From assembly GCA_014825775.1 (NCBI GenBank), contig MVAQ01000088.1:1-64000 (forward strand): DNA of 64,000 nt. The letters are read 5' to 3'. The stretch is from Krasilnikovozyma curviuscula. Taxonomy: Eukaryota; Basidiomycota; Tremellomycetes; Cystofilobasidiales; Mrakiaceae. This document shows, in pieces, positions 49,227 to 63,943 of this stretch. The notes below the pieces were generated by a model. It searched no databases and was not told where the DNA came from. It saw only the letters and a list, made by a program, of their open reading frames with translations. Every line of letters starts with the position of its first letter. Within the stretch, counting starts at the first letter, position 1. The translations under genes were made by a program, and so were the position numbers.

Positions 49227-51104
49227 ATGCCTCAACCCGATGATTCCAATCAACCGACCACAATGGCGGTTCTGCCTAGGACCATAGTCATCCTGGGAGC
49301 TTCTTATGCTGGAGGATCAGGTTAGTAGACTAACCTGCCTACCTTTTTTTTTTCGCTCTCCTTTCCTTGTACGTTACTAAACTTACAATTCCCCCCTTTC
49401 TCTCTTTTTCTTTACAGCTGGATATGAGCTCCTCAAGACTATTCCTACAGGATGGAGAGTCCTCATAGTCAACAGAAACAGGTCAGTCATAGCAACCTTT
49501 CATTTCCTGCAGCAGTTCCCAAAAAAAAAAACCTGAAACGTTTGCCTGCTGCTTGATGTTCAAAAGTCACTTCAACCACCTGTACTCCTTCCCACGGTAC
49601 TCTCTACTCACCCAGCATACCCACAAGGCTTTTATACCGATGGCCCACCGCTTCACCTCTCCCCACGCCTACCTGCACGCCAGCGCGACTTCGATATCTT
49701 CCATTGACCGCACCGTAACTCTCTCACGTTCGTTTCCCGAGTTAGGAAACAAGAACATCATTCACTGGGACTATCTCGTCTATGCCCTCGGTGCCAGCCT
49801 CCCGGAGCCCATCAACTTGTCGAACACCGCTAAGCCGGACTGTTTGGGCACAAAGGAAGAGGGAAGGAAAGCGCTCGTGCGGGTGCACGAGAAGATCCAG
49901 GAGCTCATTGGATCTGACGGGGAGCTTTCGTTGGAGAAGCTGAAGCTGGAAGAATCAACAGAGGTCAGGAGGGAGAAGAGAATCCTTGTCGTCGGTGGAG
50001 GAGCGTTAGGCATCCAGCTCGCTTCCGACATCAAGGAAATCTACCCAGCACTGAAGGTGACGCTGCTGCACTCGAGAAAGCAGCTCCTACCTCGTTTCAA
50101 CGCCAAGATGCACGATGAAGGTGAGCAGCGCGGGTCCGCCCCGTTCCTCCGCTGGCCCTACTGACAGGCTGGCAAAATCTTGCTGTACTCAGTCGTTAGA
50201 AGGTTCGACGAGCTGGGAGTTGAGTGCATTCTCGGTGAACGTGCTGTCGTGCCTTCTGAGGGCTTAAATGGGCTCGTCGTCTCCCCAAAGACAGTCGTCA
50301 CGACGACCGGGCGAGAGATTGCTTGCGACCTCGTCGTGAGTCTCCCCCCTCTTTCCTACTTGATAAACTTCTTCACAGCTTACCAAATATCTTTCTAAAC
50401 AACCCTTTTTCTTGCCTGGTACGAAAAACAGCTGCTGTGTACAGGCCAAACCCCGCAGACATCTCTCCTCGCCGCCGCTTACGGCTCAGACGCCATTGTC
50501 GACCCGACCGAGCGAAGGATCCGAGTGCTACCGACGACACAGGTCGCAAACGCGAAGAAAGAGGTCGTCGGTGAAGGTAGGGTGTTTGCTGTTGGGGACT
50601 GTGCGGCATCGGGCGCAATCCAGGCAGGGTACAGTGAGCCATTTACCTCCACTTCTTTTTTTGTTTGCGCGAGATGGATTCATGCTCATAGATTGATTTT
50701 GATTTACAGCTGGTTATAATCAAGCTCTTGTTGCGGCTAAGAATATCGTTAAGCTGATTGAGGGCACAGACGCGGAGTTGGATAAGTACGAGGTAGATCA
50801 GCCTGAGATCAAGGTCACGCTTGGGTTAAAGAACTATGCTGTTCAGGGAGAAAATGCATGTTAATCGTCTATCTTCCTCTTTGATTCTCGCATGGCTTAT
50901 CTGATGGGGTTCTTGTGCATTTTAAAAACCAGGACTTCAAGTTTGGAGATGACGGGGTCGAGGACCTAAAAGTGGTAGTGAGTGTCTCCATTCTACGGCT
51001 ACTTTACTTCACTTATTTTTCTTATGTTGCAACTGTTCTGACATATCTTTCAGGAGCATTTCTGGGCTTTCCATCAGGCGCCGACAGATGACCTGTATCT
51101 GTAG
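49227..51104 (+). CDS. AIF2/FSP1-like FAD-dependent NAD(P)H oxidoreductase (AMID family)
   Basis: This is a pyridine nucleotide-disulphide oxidoreductase of the AIFM2/FSP1 (AMID) type, whose members reduce quinones at membranes. The N-terminal FAD-binding fold is TIVILGASYAGGSAGYELLK, where an intron splits the glycine loop. The spliced frame continues HFNHLYSFPRYSLLTQHTHK, DYLVYALGASLPEPINL, the NAD(P) fold RILVVGGGALGIQLASDIKE, VTLLHSRKQLLPRFN, LLCTGQTPQTSLLAA, and the second FAD motif GRVFAVGDCAASGAIQAGYT. The end is EHFWAFHQAPTDDLYL. Both dinucleotide-binding motifs are intact. ATG 49227 (MPQPDDSNQPTT) was chosen; Met at 49263 is an alternative. Seven introns. No clear transmembrane segment is seen. 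Confidence 0.88.
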
Positions 51105-51627
51105 CACCAGCTCACTACCCTTCAGAAAACACATCTGTACATACATCATATCACGAATTCAAATTCATTTTTACGACCTTCAACTCTGATAAGGTGTAGA
51201 TATGCAAGTAAGGACTCTTTGTCGGGGACAACTCTCCTTCCTGTCATCTTCGAAGGCAAACGAGTGGGAGAGTGTCAGAACTCACACCCAGCTCAAGCGC
51301 TCCACCGCTTCACAATAGCCTACCCTTGCCCTTGTCATTACAATCTCCGTTAACTGTAGCTATAGCTTTGTCGTTCATTTTTTAGCAGGAGAAAGCGTGC
51401 CCTCAATAGAATGTGATCTTGTCTTGAGAGCAAAGTGAAACGTGACAGAAATTAATCAACTCTTCTACAAAATTATATTAGCTAGCTAGTGGTAACGTTA
51501 GGAGCTTTTCGAGATGCGGTGTGATGAGAGTGTATGGAACATGTGTGAGTGATAAAGAAAGCTAAAAAAAGAAACCCAAGAGATACAAAGGGGTATTGGA
51601 TGAAGATGAATTCTATCATAATCAGTA
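51105..51627. other. Convergent intergenic region, 523 bp
   Basis: It separates the 3' ends of the AIF2-like and RhoGAP genes. No coding signal was recognised. Confidence 0.4.
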
Positions 51628-54478
51628 TCACTTCGAGTCCTGATTCCTCCCTTCGAGCGCTTTGACAGCCTGCAAGACCGAACGTCCGACGACGTCTCCA
51701 GCGACGATTGACGAGTTTCCAAGACCTAACATAACGCTCCTCCGTCTCCAACCTTTGATCTCATCGTTGCCAGCAGCAGGTTCACGCCGATGACCTCCAG
51801 AGGAAGAGAAAAACGCGTTCCCAGATTTTCTGGCGTAGACTCGAGTTTCCGAAGGCTGCTCTGGCGCGCTTGGAGGGATTGCAGATTCAGTTGATGTAGA
51901 GCTACCTCGTCGAACATCTCTCCCAAAGCCCATGAATGATGATGGCGCAGCATTCTTAAACTTGTCAGCGATGGGAGTTTTCGAGTTAAAAAGGGAAGTC
52001 CTTGATGCGACTGTTCCTGCTGGTGGAAGAACATCGGCTGGAGGTGGATTGTCGTCAATTGGTGTGCTTTCCACTGGTATGGGGGTTGGGGTGGTGGCTT
52101 CTTCGCCGAGGAAGTCTATCAGTGCTAGAGGTCGAGAGCTGGGAGATAAAGATGGAAGCCTTTTGTTGGCGGAGGGAGGACTGGGTACTCGGTCGAATGG
52201 AGAGTTGGGAAGAATATCTGAGGGTGAGACAGGTGGTGAGAAGGTGGGTAGTGGAGACGTAGACATGGGCAAGAAATCGATCTGTGGTGGTTTTTCCATC
52301 TCTCGAGGTCCAGACGACCGCCGAGAGATGATTGGAGTCAAGTCGTCCTCTTCTGGTGGTGGCTGGACTGAGAATATTTCATCGTGGTGCTCTATTAGTA
52401 GCCGTAAGAAAGGCGGCGATAAGCTGAGAGAAGGACAGAAGACCAGCAACAAATTGGAGATGGTCATCTTGTTGGTCGCCGAAAAGGAACACTGAGCGAA
52501 GGCAGAGGCAGAGTTAGAGTAGAGCTACAGATTCATTGAGAGAACGATTCAGACTCACTGTGACCTTCAGCAACCGCGTCACTTCCTTGAGCAGACACCA
52601 GTTGACCAGAGGTAACCTCTGCATCAGCTCAGCAACATCTTCGACCAGCCCATTTGCGCGACCTTGTCTCTTCTCCCTACTGAAGCTTTCGCCGTTTCCT
52701 CCACCACCTACACCAAAGTTCCCATCTCTCGCACTAGCGCCGGTGTGGTCCTTCATGACTTCGTCGAACCTCTGTCCCAGAAAGAGCGTGAGGATCGGCG
52801 AAGGAAGTTCTCGAAGATAGGCTTTGTAGACGCTGGCCACATCATTCGGGTCAATGTCGGTGCCCAGTAGTGGGACGTCGAGGCCGGTATCAAACTGAGT
52901 ACGCAGCTTTTGGATCTGGGTTGTTCGACCTGAGATTCGGAAGATACCTTCTTCGGTTTCTAGCCATTGCTCGACTGCACGAGACAGAAGCCGCTTCGAT
53001 CAGTCGAAATTTCTTGGAAATGACAAAATAGAGCCGGGAAACTTACGACATTCTGTACACCTCACTATCAGGGCAGGAAGCGTTTCTCGCTCAACAAGCC
53101 CGTGACGATCCTTCTCAGCGACCTTGTACTGCTTCGCAACCAGCGCCAGTTCCTTCCCAAACACCTTCCCACCTTGAAGCTGCGCCGGCATGGAAGAAGA
53201 ATGAACACTTCGGTCGATGGTAACTCCGTTGGTAAACCTCTGGTTGGCCCAGGTGTTGATACTTCCAATCGTACGAGCGGCCGTGTTCCCACCGGAGATG
53301 ATGGTGTTGGTTATTGTTCGACGGGGTGGAGAGCGGTTCTCTATCGCTGGTGATGACGTCAAAGAGGGAGTTGCATGGTGTCGAGGAGGTGGGGGTAACG
53401 ACGCGACTGGTGATTTCTCAGGAGATGGTGGTGCTGATGAAGTGGAAGAGGATAGGTCCAATTTACTCCTCGAGAATGGTTTCCCTGAAGAGTTGTAGAC
53501 GTCAACGGCTGCTCCTGCAGCTGTAGAAGACCAGGCGGCCAATTTGCCCCTAAAATGCCCTCCAGCTGTGCGAGAGCGAAAAGACGTGAACTCAGCTTCA
53601 GCAGAGACCGGTTGCGACTCGTGAACGGGCTGAGGTCGAGGTGGGAGCAAAGGAAGAGGAAGAGGCGATCCTACTGCAGATGATGATGGCGATGAAGTAG
53701 CAGTTGTAGAAGAGGATGAAGATGAGTGCGGGAGGAATTGGAGCGCAACTGAAGTCTTGTGTTGGTGGTGGCCGGAACCAGTGGAGTAATGCTTTTTCGG
53801 TAGAGTAATGGAAGGCTTGGAACGAGATTTCAGCCAGTGGGGTTTCATCGGAGGAGAAGGCGCTGACGATGGAGCTTGATTTGGTCGTTGAGGTAAGTTG
53901 AGTTGTTGACCGTCGTCAGACGAAGAAGAAACTGAGGCGCAGCTCTCGCTCAGCTGCTCCACGTCTTCTCCAACAAGGGGAGGATTCACCACCTGATTGT
54001 CTTGAGCTCCCTTGATAGAGAGAACACCAGAAGAACCCTGCCTGGGCCCTAGCGGCCGCACTGTCTCTGCCACACTTGCCCTATTGTTGGGCGACTCCTG
54101 AATCTTGAGGACCCCGACCTGCTGCTCAGGAGCTGCGTCCAAGAACTCCCAACCTTGACGCAAAGTAGCACCATTATGTCCTCCAATCTTGTAGACCTCG
54201 GCGGAGGACCAGCTGTGGGTGCGGTCGTGGTGAGGTTTCTTCCATGAGGGCCCCCCAGCTGACTCCTCCTTTTCGACCTTGAAGTCTTCGTCTACCGCAG
54301 GACCATCTGACCTAGATGATACTGAGGAAGATGGGTACGACAACGAGGATGACGACGCTGTCTCTGTCGTTTCGATCGACCTGGTTTCCTCCATTGAAGG
54401 GAGTGACGACCGACTTCCTCGAGAAATCAGGTTGGTGTAAGGGGACGATGTCGAGACTGAGAAGGGAGCATCCACCAT
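51628..54478 (-). CDS. Rho GTPase-activating protein (RhoGAP domain)
   Basis: The protein stimulates GTP hydrolysis by Rho/Cdc42-type GTPases, controlling polarity and actin. A long N-terminus (residues 1 to about 480) is Ser/Pro-rich with only one ordered stretch near RTITNTIISGGNTAARTI and GGKVFGKELALVAKQYK. The RhoGAP domain follows: LVERETLPALIVRCTEC, EEGIFRISGRTTQIQKLR (Arg finger in GIFRISG), DPNDVASVYKAYLRELPSPI, PLVNWCLLKEVTRLLKVTV and ATNKMTISNLLLVFCPSL, the conserved Asn-containing helix. A second Pro/Ser-rich tail runs to 51628. Introns are few and lie inside the GAP domain (about 52470-52540, 52845-53045 region). ATG 54478 (MVDAPFSVSTSSPYTNL) is the first in-frame Met. Confidence 0.86.
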
Positions 54479-55931
54479 GGTACCCTTTCGCTACTGGACG
54501 ATCTGATCCTTCTCTATCCACACCGACGAGTTGGCCCTGCAAGAATGGGTAGTGCAAAGTCGCCTTGGAGGTTTCTCCAGGGGACTGCAGAGACCAAGGG
54601 GTGTGCTCCCAATCTGTCGATACGTACAGAGATGCGGCCCGTCAGACCTTGTTATTCTATCTGTGGATGAGAGATCGAGGGATTCCAACGCACCGAGCTG
54701 ACAAGAAAAAGTTGAGGACCGGGCTGTGGTTCGACGGGACGAACCAAACAATTCAATTTGATGGCTTTCAGACGCCGCAACAAAAGGGACGTGCGTCTCT
54801 TCCCTTTGTCCGTCCGATCCTATTCCCTGTGCTATTCGTCCAGGTCCAGGGAGGGAAGCAGGAGCTGGGAAGGCGGTTCAAGGGACAAGAGGGCAGCCTT
54901 GCTTTCTCGCTCTCTATTCCGACACCAGGCTAGCGTGAAGGTGGCGTAGCAGCTCATTTAACTCATGCACACCGCGATCAGCCCCTAATGCAAACTATAA
55001 CCTAGCCAGCCTGCCTTCTCTGCGTTGGCGCACCCGTCGAGGGATGGGTACTGGAGAACGGCTACGCTATAGAGGCCACAGGGCTTCACGTCCAGGAGCT
55101 CGAAGGACGACGGTGACGGGGAGGAGGAGCCATTTGCGCCCGGCAGCTGGCCTCGGGAAGAGCTGGATATGATCGGGAGCTGGGAGGGAGAGGGAGGCGG
55201 AAGCCAGATGGGGTAGAGATCAGCAGCTCTTTCGCATTCGATCGGTGTCGAGAACGGACTGCTTGAGCACTCGTATCTGAGCCATATCAGAAGCCAACTG
55301 GTGTCTTAGCAGCCGCTTGGTTTCCTGGGCCTCAGCAAGGCCACTCCTGTATGAAAGTATGAAAGAATAGAGATGAGGATCAGTAACGAAGACGGGAGCG
55401 ATGGTAATGAGAACACGCAAGACGTACCCATTACCCATTACCCATCCTCCATCACTCGTGCGATAAAGGGCTATGTTACAGACCAGCATTCCGCTTTGCG
55501 ATCAGTTGGCATATATAGTGTTTCTCGCGCTACCCTCTTACGAAGATACCGACAGGATGCGGTATTGTAAATGTGTATGTGTGTGTTTTTATTTTGTTTT
55601 TTAACCTTGCTCCATAAACTCTACGATCTTTGGTTCTCAATCCCCTCCGTTTCCTACCGAGAGATCTGAAACTTCTCTTGCTTCATGGAGGACACTTTCA
55701 AGGCTATTTGACTATGTTGATGTATCTTCTCTCGGCCACAGTTGAGGAAAAGGTAGGACCCAAGATGAAAGGGAAAATGTGAAAAGGGAAACTGAAAAGC
55801 GAAAGAAAGAGAAGTCTAGGTCCATTAAAGAAAACTGAGCGATAGAGAAAGAGGTAAGGAAGAAAGAAGGAAACAAGGAAACCAAGTTGTTTAAAAGATA
55901 GCGGGAGTACTTTTTTGACACTTTGGGCTCT
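54479..55931. other. Intergenic, about 1.45 kb, with an uncertain minus-strand reading frame
   Basis: On the minus strand, after a good acceptor (TTTCATACAG, about 55347), a stretch reads SGLAEAQETKRLLRHQLASD and MAQIRVLKQSVLDTDRMRKS, coiled-coil in character. A TATATATG motif sits upstream at about 55510, and a second frame stays open from about 55230 to 54984 (Ser/Pro-rich, ending GWLGYSLH). I could not join these into one model. Otherwise the stretch is the 5' flank of the RhoGAP gene and the 3' flank of beta-tubulin. Confidence 0.3.
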
Positions 55932-58819
<2,888 letters not shown>

Positions 58820-59087
58820 TGATTAAAAGGTTTACTTGAGGAAGAAGCTAGCGGTAGACCAGCGAGAGGCCTAGAGAAAGAGACGCGACCAATGCACCTG
58901 ATTTTCGGTAACTTTTGGGCGATTTATTTTTTAGAGGTGAATATCAATACAACAGTACAGAGCATTACTGCTCATTAGATTATAGTATGGTAGCAATAGA
59001 TGTTCCTAATCTCAAGCAAAAGATTCCTAGAAACCTGAGTCGGTGCGTTGTCGTCATGAGGTCTTCCCAAAAAGTACTTTCCTCTAA

Positions 59088-61131
59088 TTAAAATCCCAAC
59101 CAGCTCAACACTCCCCATCCTCTCTTGAATTCAGCGCTCTCACCACCACCCTCAAGCCTCACTAGCTTCTCAATCAACTTTCTATCTGTATTCACGCCCG
59201 CTGACAGCTCCAACTTGACCATGTCGCTCGACGCGACGTGGACAACGTTGTTTCGCTTGACAGCACCTGCGCTCGTATTCGCAGCGATGAGAGTTCGGAT
59301 GTAGTCTTGTATGAACTCAGTGCGCTGGTGGAATGTAGTCAGCAGACCAAAAGCCAGGTCGTTGGAGGTGTTGTAGAATGTCTTTGAGGTACGGCCCAGA
59401 TGCCTGCGTGTTGACGTTGAAGCCGGGAGATCATTGACAGCTACATCTTCATCTGTATCTTCAGTCTGTGTGGGCTTGTTGGATGGGTTGTCCTCTTGAG
59501 TGACAAATTCATGGTCTTCGGTTGAAAGATGGATCGCTGCTTGTCCCCAATTTCTAAGGCCGTCCCGTTTAGCTGTGGCCGGGAAAAAGACAGCAGCAAC
59601 TCCAAGACAGACGTCGCATACTACTTCATAAGCGCCAAAGCCCTGATAGAAACAGACACCAAGAAGGATATAAGCTAGTGTCAGCGAATGTGGCTGTACT
59701 TGAAGCGAAAAAGAAGTGCGCAACACTCACGAGAGTCCTCCACCACCCAAGTCCTTGAATCTGATGATCGCAATGTGCAGGAACCAACGTAAGTATCTGC
59801 CTGTAGAATGGCAAGTTCATCATTGGTGCAACCAGCAGTCTCGGCTTCGAGTGCGCCGTTTCTTGTGGAGGTGACACCAGAACCTGCGTTGGCGTTGTCG
59901 AAAGATCAACGAGGATGTCGTAAAGTTGAGGACGTTCTCGGAAGATGGCATCGGTTGTGACTTGAACCAACAGTACGTACGTCAACGCCGAGTCATTTAT
60001 TTCAGACGGTGAGGAAGAAAGAGGTAAACTCACCTGCAACCCACCCAATAGAAGATTTGTTCAGAGTTTTAAGTTTGTCCATGTCCATTAGTCCTACGCT
60101 TCCCAAATATCTGGAGGAGGAGCTCGCGTCGCTTTGACCTTTCCTGCTACCACTCTCTGGAATTCTTCCAATAGCCCAAGCACACCAGCTTAAATTAATC
60201 CCTCTATTCAAAGGGGGCTTCGTATAGAACAGCTATTCCATAGGGGCTGGGTCAGCGCGTCGTCAAGGGCAAAATCTGTTTAGGTTGATTCGGCTTACGA
60301 TTCTTTCGTTAGCTAGAGATGACTTGTACACGGGTACAATTAAAGGACCCAGCAAGGATAGGAGTGATGGGAGAGCTAATAATGGGTGAGATGACTTTGT
60401 TTTGAGAAACGGCGACGGCGTATGGGTGTCAGTCCCTACCGTCAGTTTCACCAGGAGGATTTAAGACCACTCACGTCTAGTTGCTCATTGAGGGAGAAAT
60501 CTATTTCTTTAGTAGGTCCTGAGGATTCCGCTGTATTGTTCCTTTTGTAGAAATCTTCTAGCAGCGAGAAGTCATCCGGATCATCTTGAAGCGGTTTCAC
60601 ACAGGATTTGAGGAGCTCGAAATGCGATACAGGAGATGACGAGTAGGAAGACGGGGATTCTTGAAAATACAGGATTATTAGTTACAAAATCACCTCTTCT
60701 TGAAAGGAACAGGCTTCAGCTTACCTAACAAGACTCCCACACTGAACATGTTTCGTCCTCGGGAGCTCGCTTGACCAGTCTCAAGTGTCTTCTGGTTGAC
60801 AAACAAGCATTCAGCGAGGTACCCATGGAAGTCAAAGCAGCTGAATAGATATCCAAATCAGTGAAGAAGAATAAACTGGGAAGAAGGGAAAGAATTCCTC
60901 TCACAAGGCGTCTGTGTCAACCGAATGCAGACCTGAAGGTAACGCTGCAAACTCCAAGCCAGTCAGATCGATGCCAGGCTCAGCTTTGGACTTCGGATGG
61001 AGCACCTGGCCACTCGTGTCGTGGAATGAAGCAGAAAAAAATCCAACGACTCGAGGGGAGGGTGACATGACGTGTAGAGAGCTCTTGGGCGTTTGAGGCT
61101 GCCTTCGAACCAAAACAGTCAGGATTCCCAT
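59088..61131 (-). CDS. LCHN/DENN-related protein (DENND11-like)
   Basis: This belongs to the AVL9/LCHN branch of DENN-domain proteins, which act in membrane traffic as Rab regulators. From ATG 61131, MGILTVLVRRQPQTPKSS leads to RVVGFFSASFHDTSGQVL, then DLTGLEFAALPSGLHSVDTD. The next exon has FDFHGYLAECLFVNQKTLE and RGRNMFSVGVLL. A later exon reads HPLLALPSLLSLLGPLIVPV with YKSSLANERI, then PPLNRGINLSWCAWAIGRIP, SVGLMDMDKL and a TTDAIFRERPQLYDILVDL block. The C-terminal third (GLLTTFHQRTEFIQDYIRTL) ends WGVLSWLGF. The order uDENN-like, then the HP..L..LLGP..VP.YK motif, then a DxL..RP.LYD stretch, is that of LCHN proteins. Its start codon is 45 bp from that of PSO2. The Rab partner is unknown. 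Confidence 0.78.
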
Positions 61132-61176
61132 TTCGATTCTCTATGTGACCTCGAAACCCCTCAACAAACACTTCTG
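61132..61176. promoter_or_regulatory. 45-bp spacer between divergent start codons (LCHN-like / PSO2)
   Basis: If both predicted ATGs are right, transcription of each gene must start within, or very near, the other gene's first exon. No TATA box is present in the spacer. Confidence 0.45.
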
Positions 61177-63943
61177 ATGCCTCCAAAGAAACAGTCATAC
61201 CCAGCCCAGTCGACCAATCTGCTCACTTTCTTCTCGAAGGGCCTTTCACCGACACCTTCACCAGCCAAGAGGAAACGATCGTCAACGACACCGGCCGTAC
61301 CAGCCAGCAATAGCAACGAAGGCGGCTCTATATTCAACCCAGTATCTCTGTTAGATGATTCAGATGACGAGGATTGTGCTGAAAATGCTGGTCCATCCAA
61401 GATTGTGAAGAAGGCGACGGAGAACCGAGGCGGCGTTGTTGCAACTGCTTCTCCCCCTAGCGGGCGATCGAGAAGTATTGAAATGGCCAGAGGGGCTCGG
61501 CAGGATGAAAAAGAAGTATCTGCTCAATCCGTCACATTTGCCGATCTTGAAACCTTGCCTGTAGCAGGTTGCAGGGCCGGTCCCTGGAATTGCCTGGCCT
61601 CTAGCCCAGAAGCCCAGCAGTTCATTGCCAGCAATGATTGCCCACCTGCATCTTCATCGTCATCAACAAAGTCTCCCCAGGAATGGAAGGAGATTGTCGA
61701 TGTCGATCTCACGGACGATAGTAACCCTGGGTTGGAGCAGGACGTCGATGTGTGGGGTGACATGAAGGACGACGAACAGGCTGATCAGGAGGATGAGGAT
61801 GAGGATGACGACGCTGTTATAATTGACCAAGACTGGAATGAAGGGGGAGAAGACACCGAGATGTTTGAAGATCAAGAAGAGGGCTTGTACCTCGACCAGC
61901 CACAGCCTTCCACCTCTACCTCAACGTCGTCAACTAAACGTCTCACCCGAATCACGGCTTTCCATCATTCAACGTTATCCTCATCAACTCGTTCTACCAA
62001 CCCTCTTCCCCGTAAACCTCCAGCAGTACCCAACGCCTTCTCAGTCCTCATGTCTAAAACGAAAGAACCCGACTTGTGGAAGACAGCAGAAGTTGATCAG
62101 TATTGGAGCAAACCAGGTGGTGGACGAGAGAATGGACTGAAACGTAAAGCACCTTTCTTTAAGATCATGACCGGGATGCCGATCGCAGTCGATGCGTTTC
62201 GTTATGGCGCTATTCCTGGTGTGACGGCTTACTTCTTGAGTCATGCCCATAGCGATCATTATACCAACGTGAGTGGATTTCTTCCTCTGACTAACCCTGC
62301 AGTGCTGACTGCAGTCGGCTTGCTTCGATCATAGCTATCGAAAAGCTGGCAGCACGGTCCGATCTACTCCTCACCGACGACATCAAATCTCATCGTTCAT
62401 CTTCTCGGCGTTGACCCCAAATGGGTCCATCCAGTGTCTTTCAACGAAACATTTGAGATCCCAAACACAAACGGCGTCAAAGTGACGCTTGTGGAAGCTA
62501 ATCATTGTCCAGGCTCTGCTCTATTTGTGTTTGAAGGCAGACAGACGGTCGACGCTGGTGAGAACGGGTTCCCGAGTGGAGGAATTGGTTCCAAGAAGAT
62601 GTATAGGTATCTACACTGTGGTGATTTCAGGTGAGTGTTCAGGCGCTTCTTCCTAACTCTACCTCTTGGTTTTGTGCTGACCGCACACTATTCTCAGAGC
62701 TTCACCAAAACACGTCCGACATCCAGCTGTCGCTTCAAGACCATTGGACCAAGTGTATCTCGACACAACCTACCTCAACCCAAAATACTGTTTCCCATCC
62801 CAGCCCGAAGTCATTTCAGCATGTGCCGATCTCATCAAGATGCGGCTATATGGTGCCGCGTCGGTGGGTAAGAAAGAGAATGCGCTTGTCTCTTGGATCA
62901 ATAACGTTGCCAAAACAGAGGAAGAGGAAGCGGAGAGTAACAATGCTACTAGGATCAAAGCGGAGAGAACATTGGTCGTCATCGGGACTTACTCGATTGG
63001 GAAGGAAAGGATTGTGAAAGGTAAGCCCATGTCCTTCTGCTTTATCTTGCTTCATCCTTTAGGAATCTAATTTCCTCTTGTTTTTTTAGCTGTTGCTCAA
63101 GCGATCAATTCCAAAATTTACTGCGACGCGAGAAAGAGGACCATCATTGCTGATCAAGAAGACGATCCTGAACTCCATCCTATGATCTCCGACGACCCTG
63201 CTGGTAGCCAAGTCCACATTGTCCCATTGAGCGACATACAACTTGAGCCACTTGGAAAGTATTTGCATCGATACAAGGCGTCATTTGATAGAGTGATAGG
63301 GTTGAGACCTGTGAGTGATTTGTCTCGCGTAGTGTTACGGTCGAGATCTCTAGCTCATTGAATTTTCGTATCTGTAGACGGGTTGGACATATGGTGGTGT
63401 AGCAGGTCAAGATCTTTTACCCGATCTTTCAGCATTGATTGCCAGAGAACAGAAACGAGTCTACGACGCATCATCTTTCAATCCGTCGAGAGGTTCATCA
63501 GAAAAGATCACAATGTACGGAGTGCCGTGAGTGTAACCATTTATTTTCTCTATCTTCACGTATTTTTTCTCACTTATTGACTTTACTTCGAACTATAGGT
63601 ACTCGGAACACTCTTCGTTCTTTGAACTGTCGTGCTTCGCACTTTCGCTACCGGGAGCTCCACGCATGATCGCAACAGTCAACATAGGCTCACAAACCAG
63701 TCGACAAAAGATGCAGGCTTGGTTCAACAAAGTGAGGCTTATAGGTCCCCCCTTTTAGGCGTGCGCATAGAGACTAACTTCAGCGTTATTCCCTTAGTGG
63801 GAGCAAGAGAAGAAAAAACGAGATAAAGCTAAGACCCCAAAGATGGTACCTCCTCGAAATGAAAATTATGTCAGTAAACTCATTCCTCTAATTGAATCGA
63901 AAGTATTCTTACTGAACATCTCTCTGCCTCTGAACAGTGGTAA
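61177..63943 (+). CDS. PSO2: DNA interstrand-crosslink repair nuclease PSO2/SNM1
   Basis: This is a metallo-beta-lactamase/beta-CASP 5' exonuclease that repairs interstrand crosslinks in the nucleus. The N-terminal 300 residues are acidic and Ser-rich. Residues 12-19 (STNLLTFF) resemble a PCNA-binding PIP box, but with Ser where Gln is usual. The catalytic part starts at about 62150: FFKIMTGMPIAVDAFRYG, the metal motif YFLSHAHSDHYTN, VTLVEANHCPGSALFVFEG, YRYLHCGDFR, QVYLDTTYLNPKYCFP, LVVIGTYSIGKERIVKA and, near the end, MYGVPYSEHSSFFELSCF. The metal-binding HxHxDH and the following Asp/His motifs are present, so the enzyme should be active. The final exon ends PPRNENYW with TAA at 63941-63943 after a splice GTCAGT...AACAG. 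About five introns. Confidence 0.92.

Noticed and set aside
51932..52495. 187-codon + strand open frame rich in Gly/Glu
   Set aside because: It is the antisense shadow of the Ser/Pro-rich RhoGAP tail; low complexity creates long open frames on both strands.
54565..54933. 122-codon open frame on + strand upstream of RhoGAP
   Set aside because: There is no splice-consistent extension, no recognisable motif and biased GC-rich composition. It overlaps the RhoGAP 5' leader, so it is most likely a chance frame.
55428..55448. CCCATTA heptamer repeated about three times (telomere-like look)
   Set aside because: The unit is not the TTAGGG/CCCTAA type. It is too short and lies amid unique sequence, so it is a simple microsatellite.
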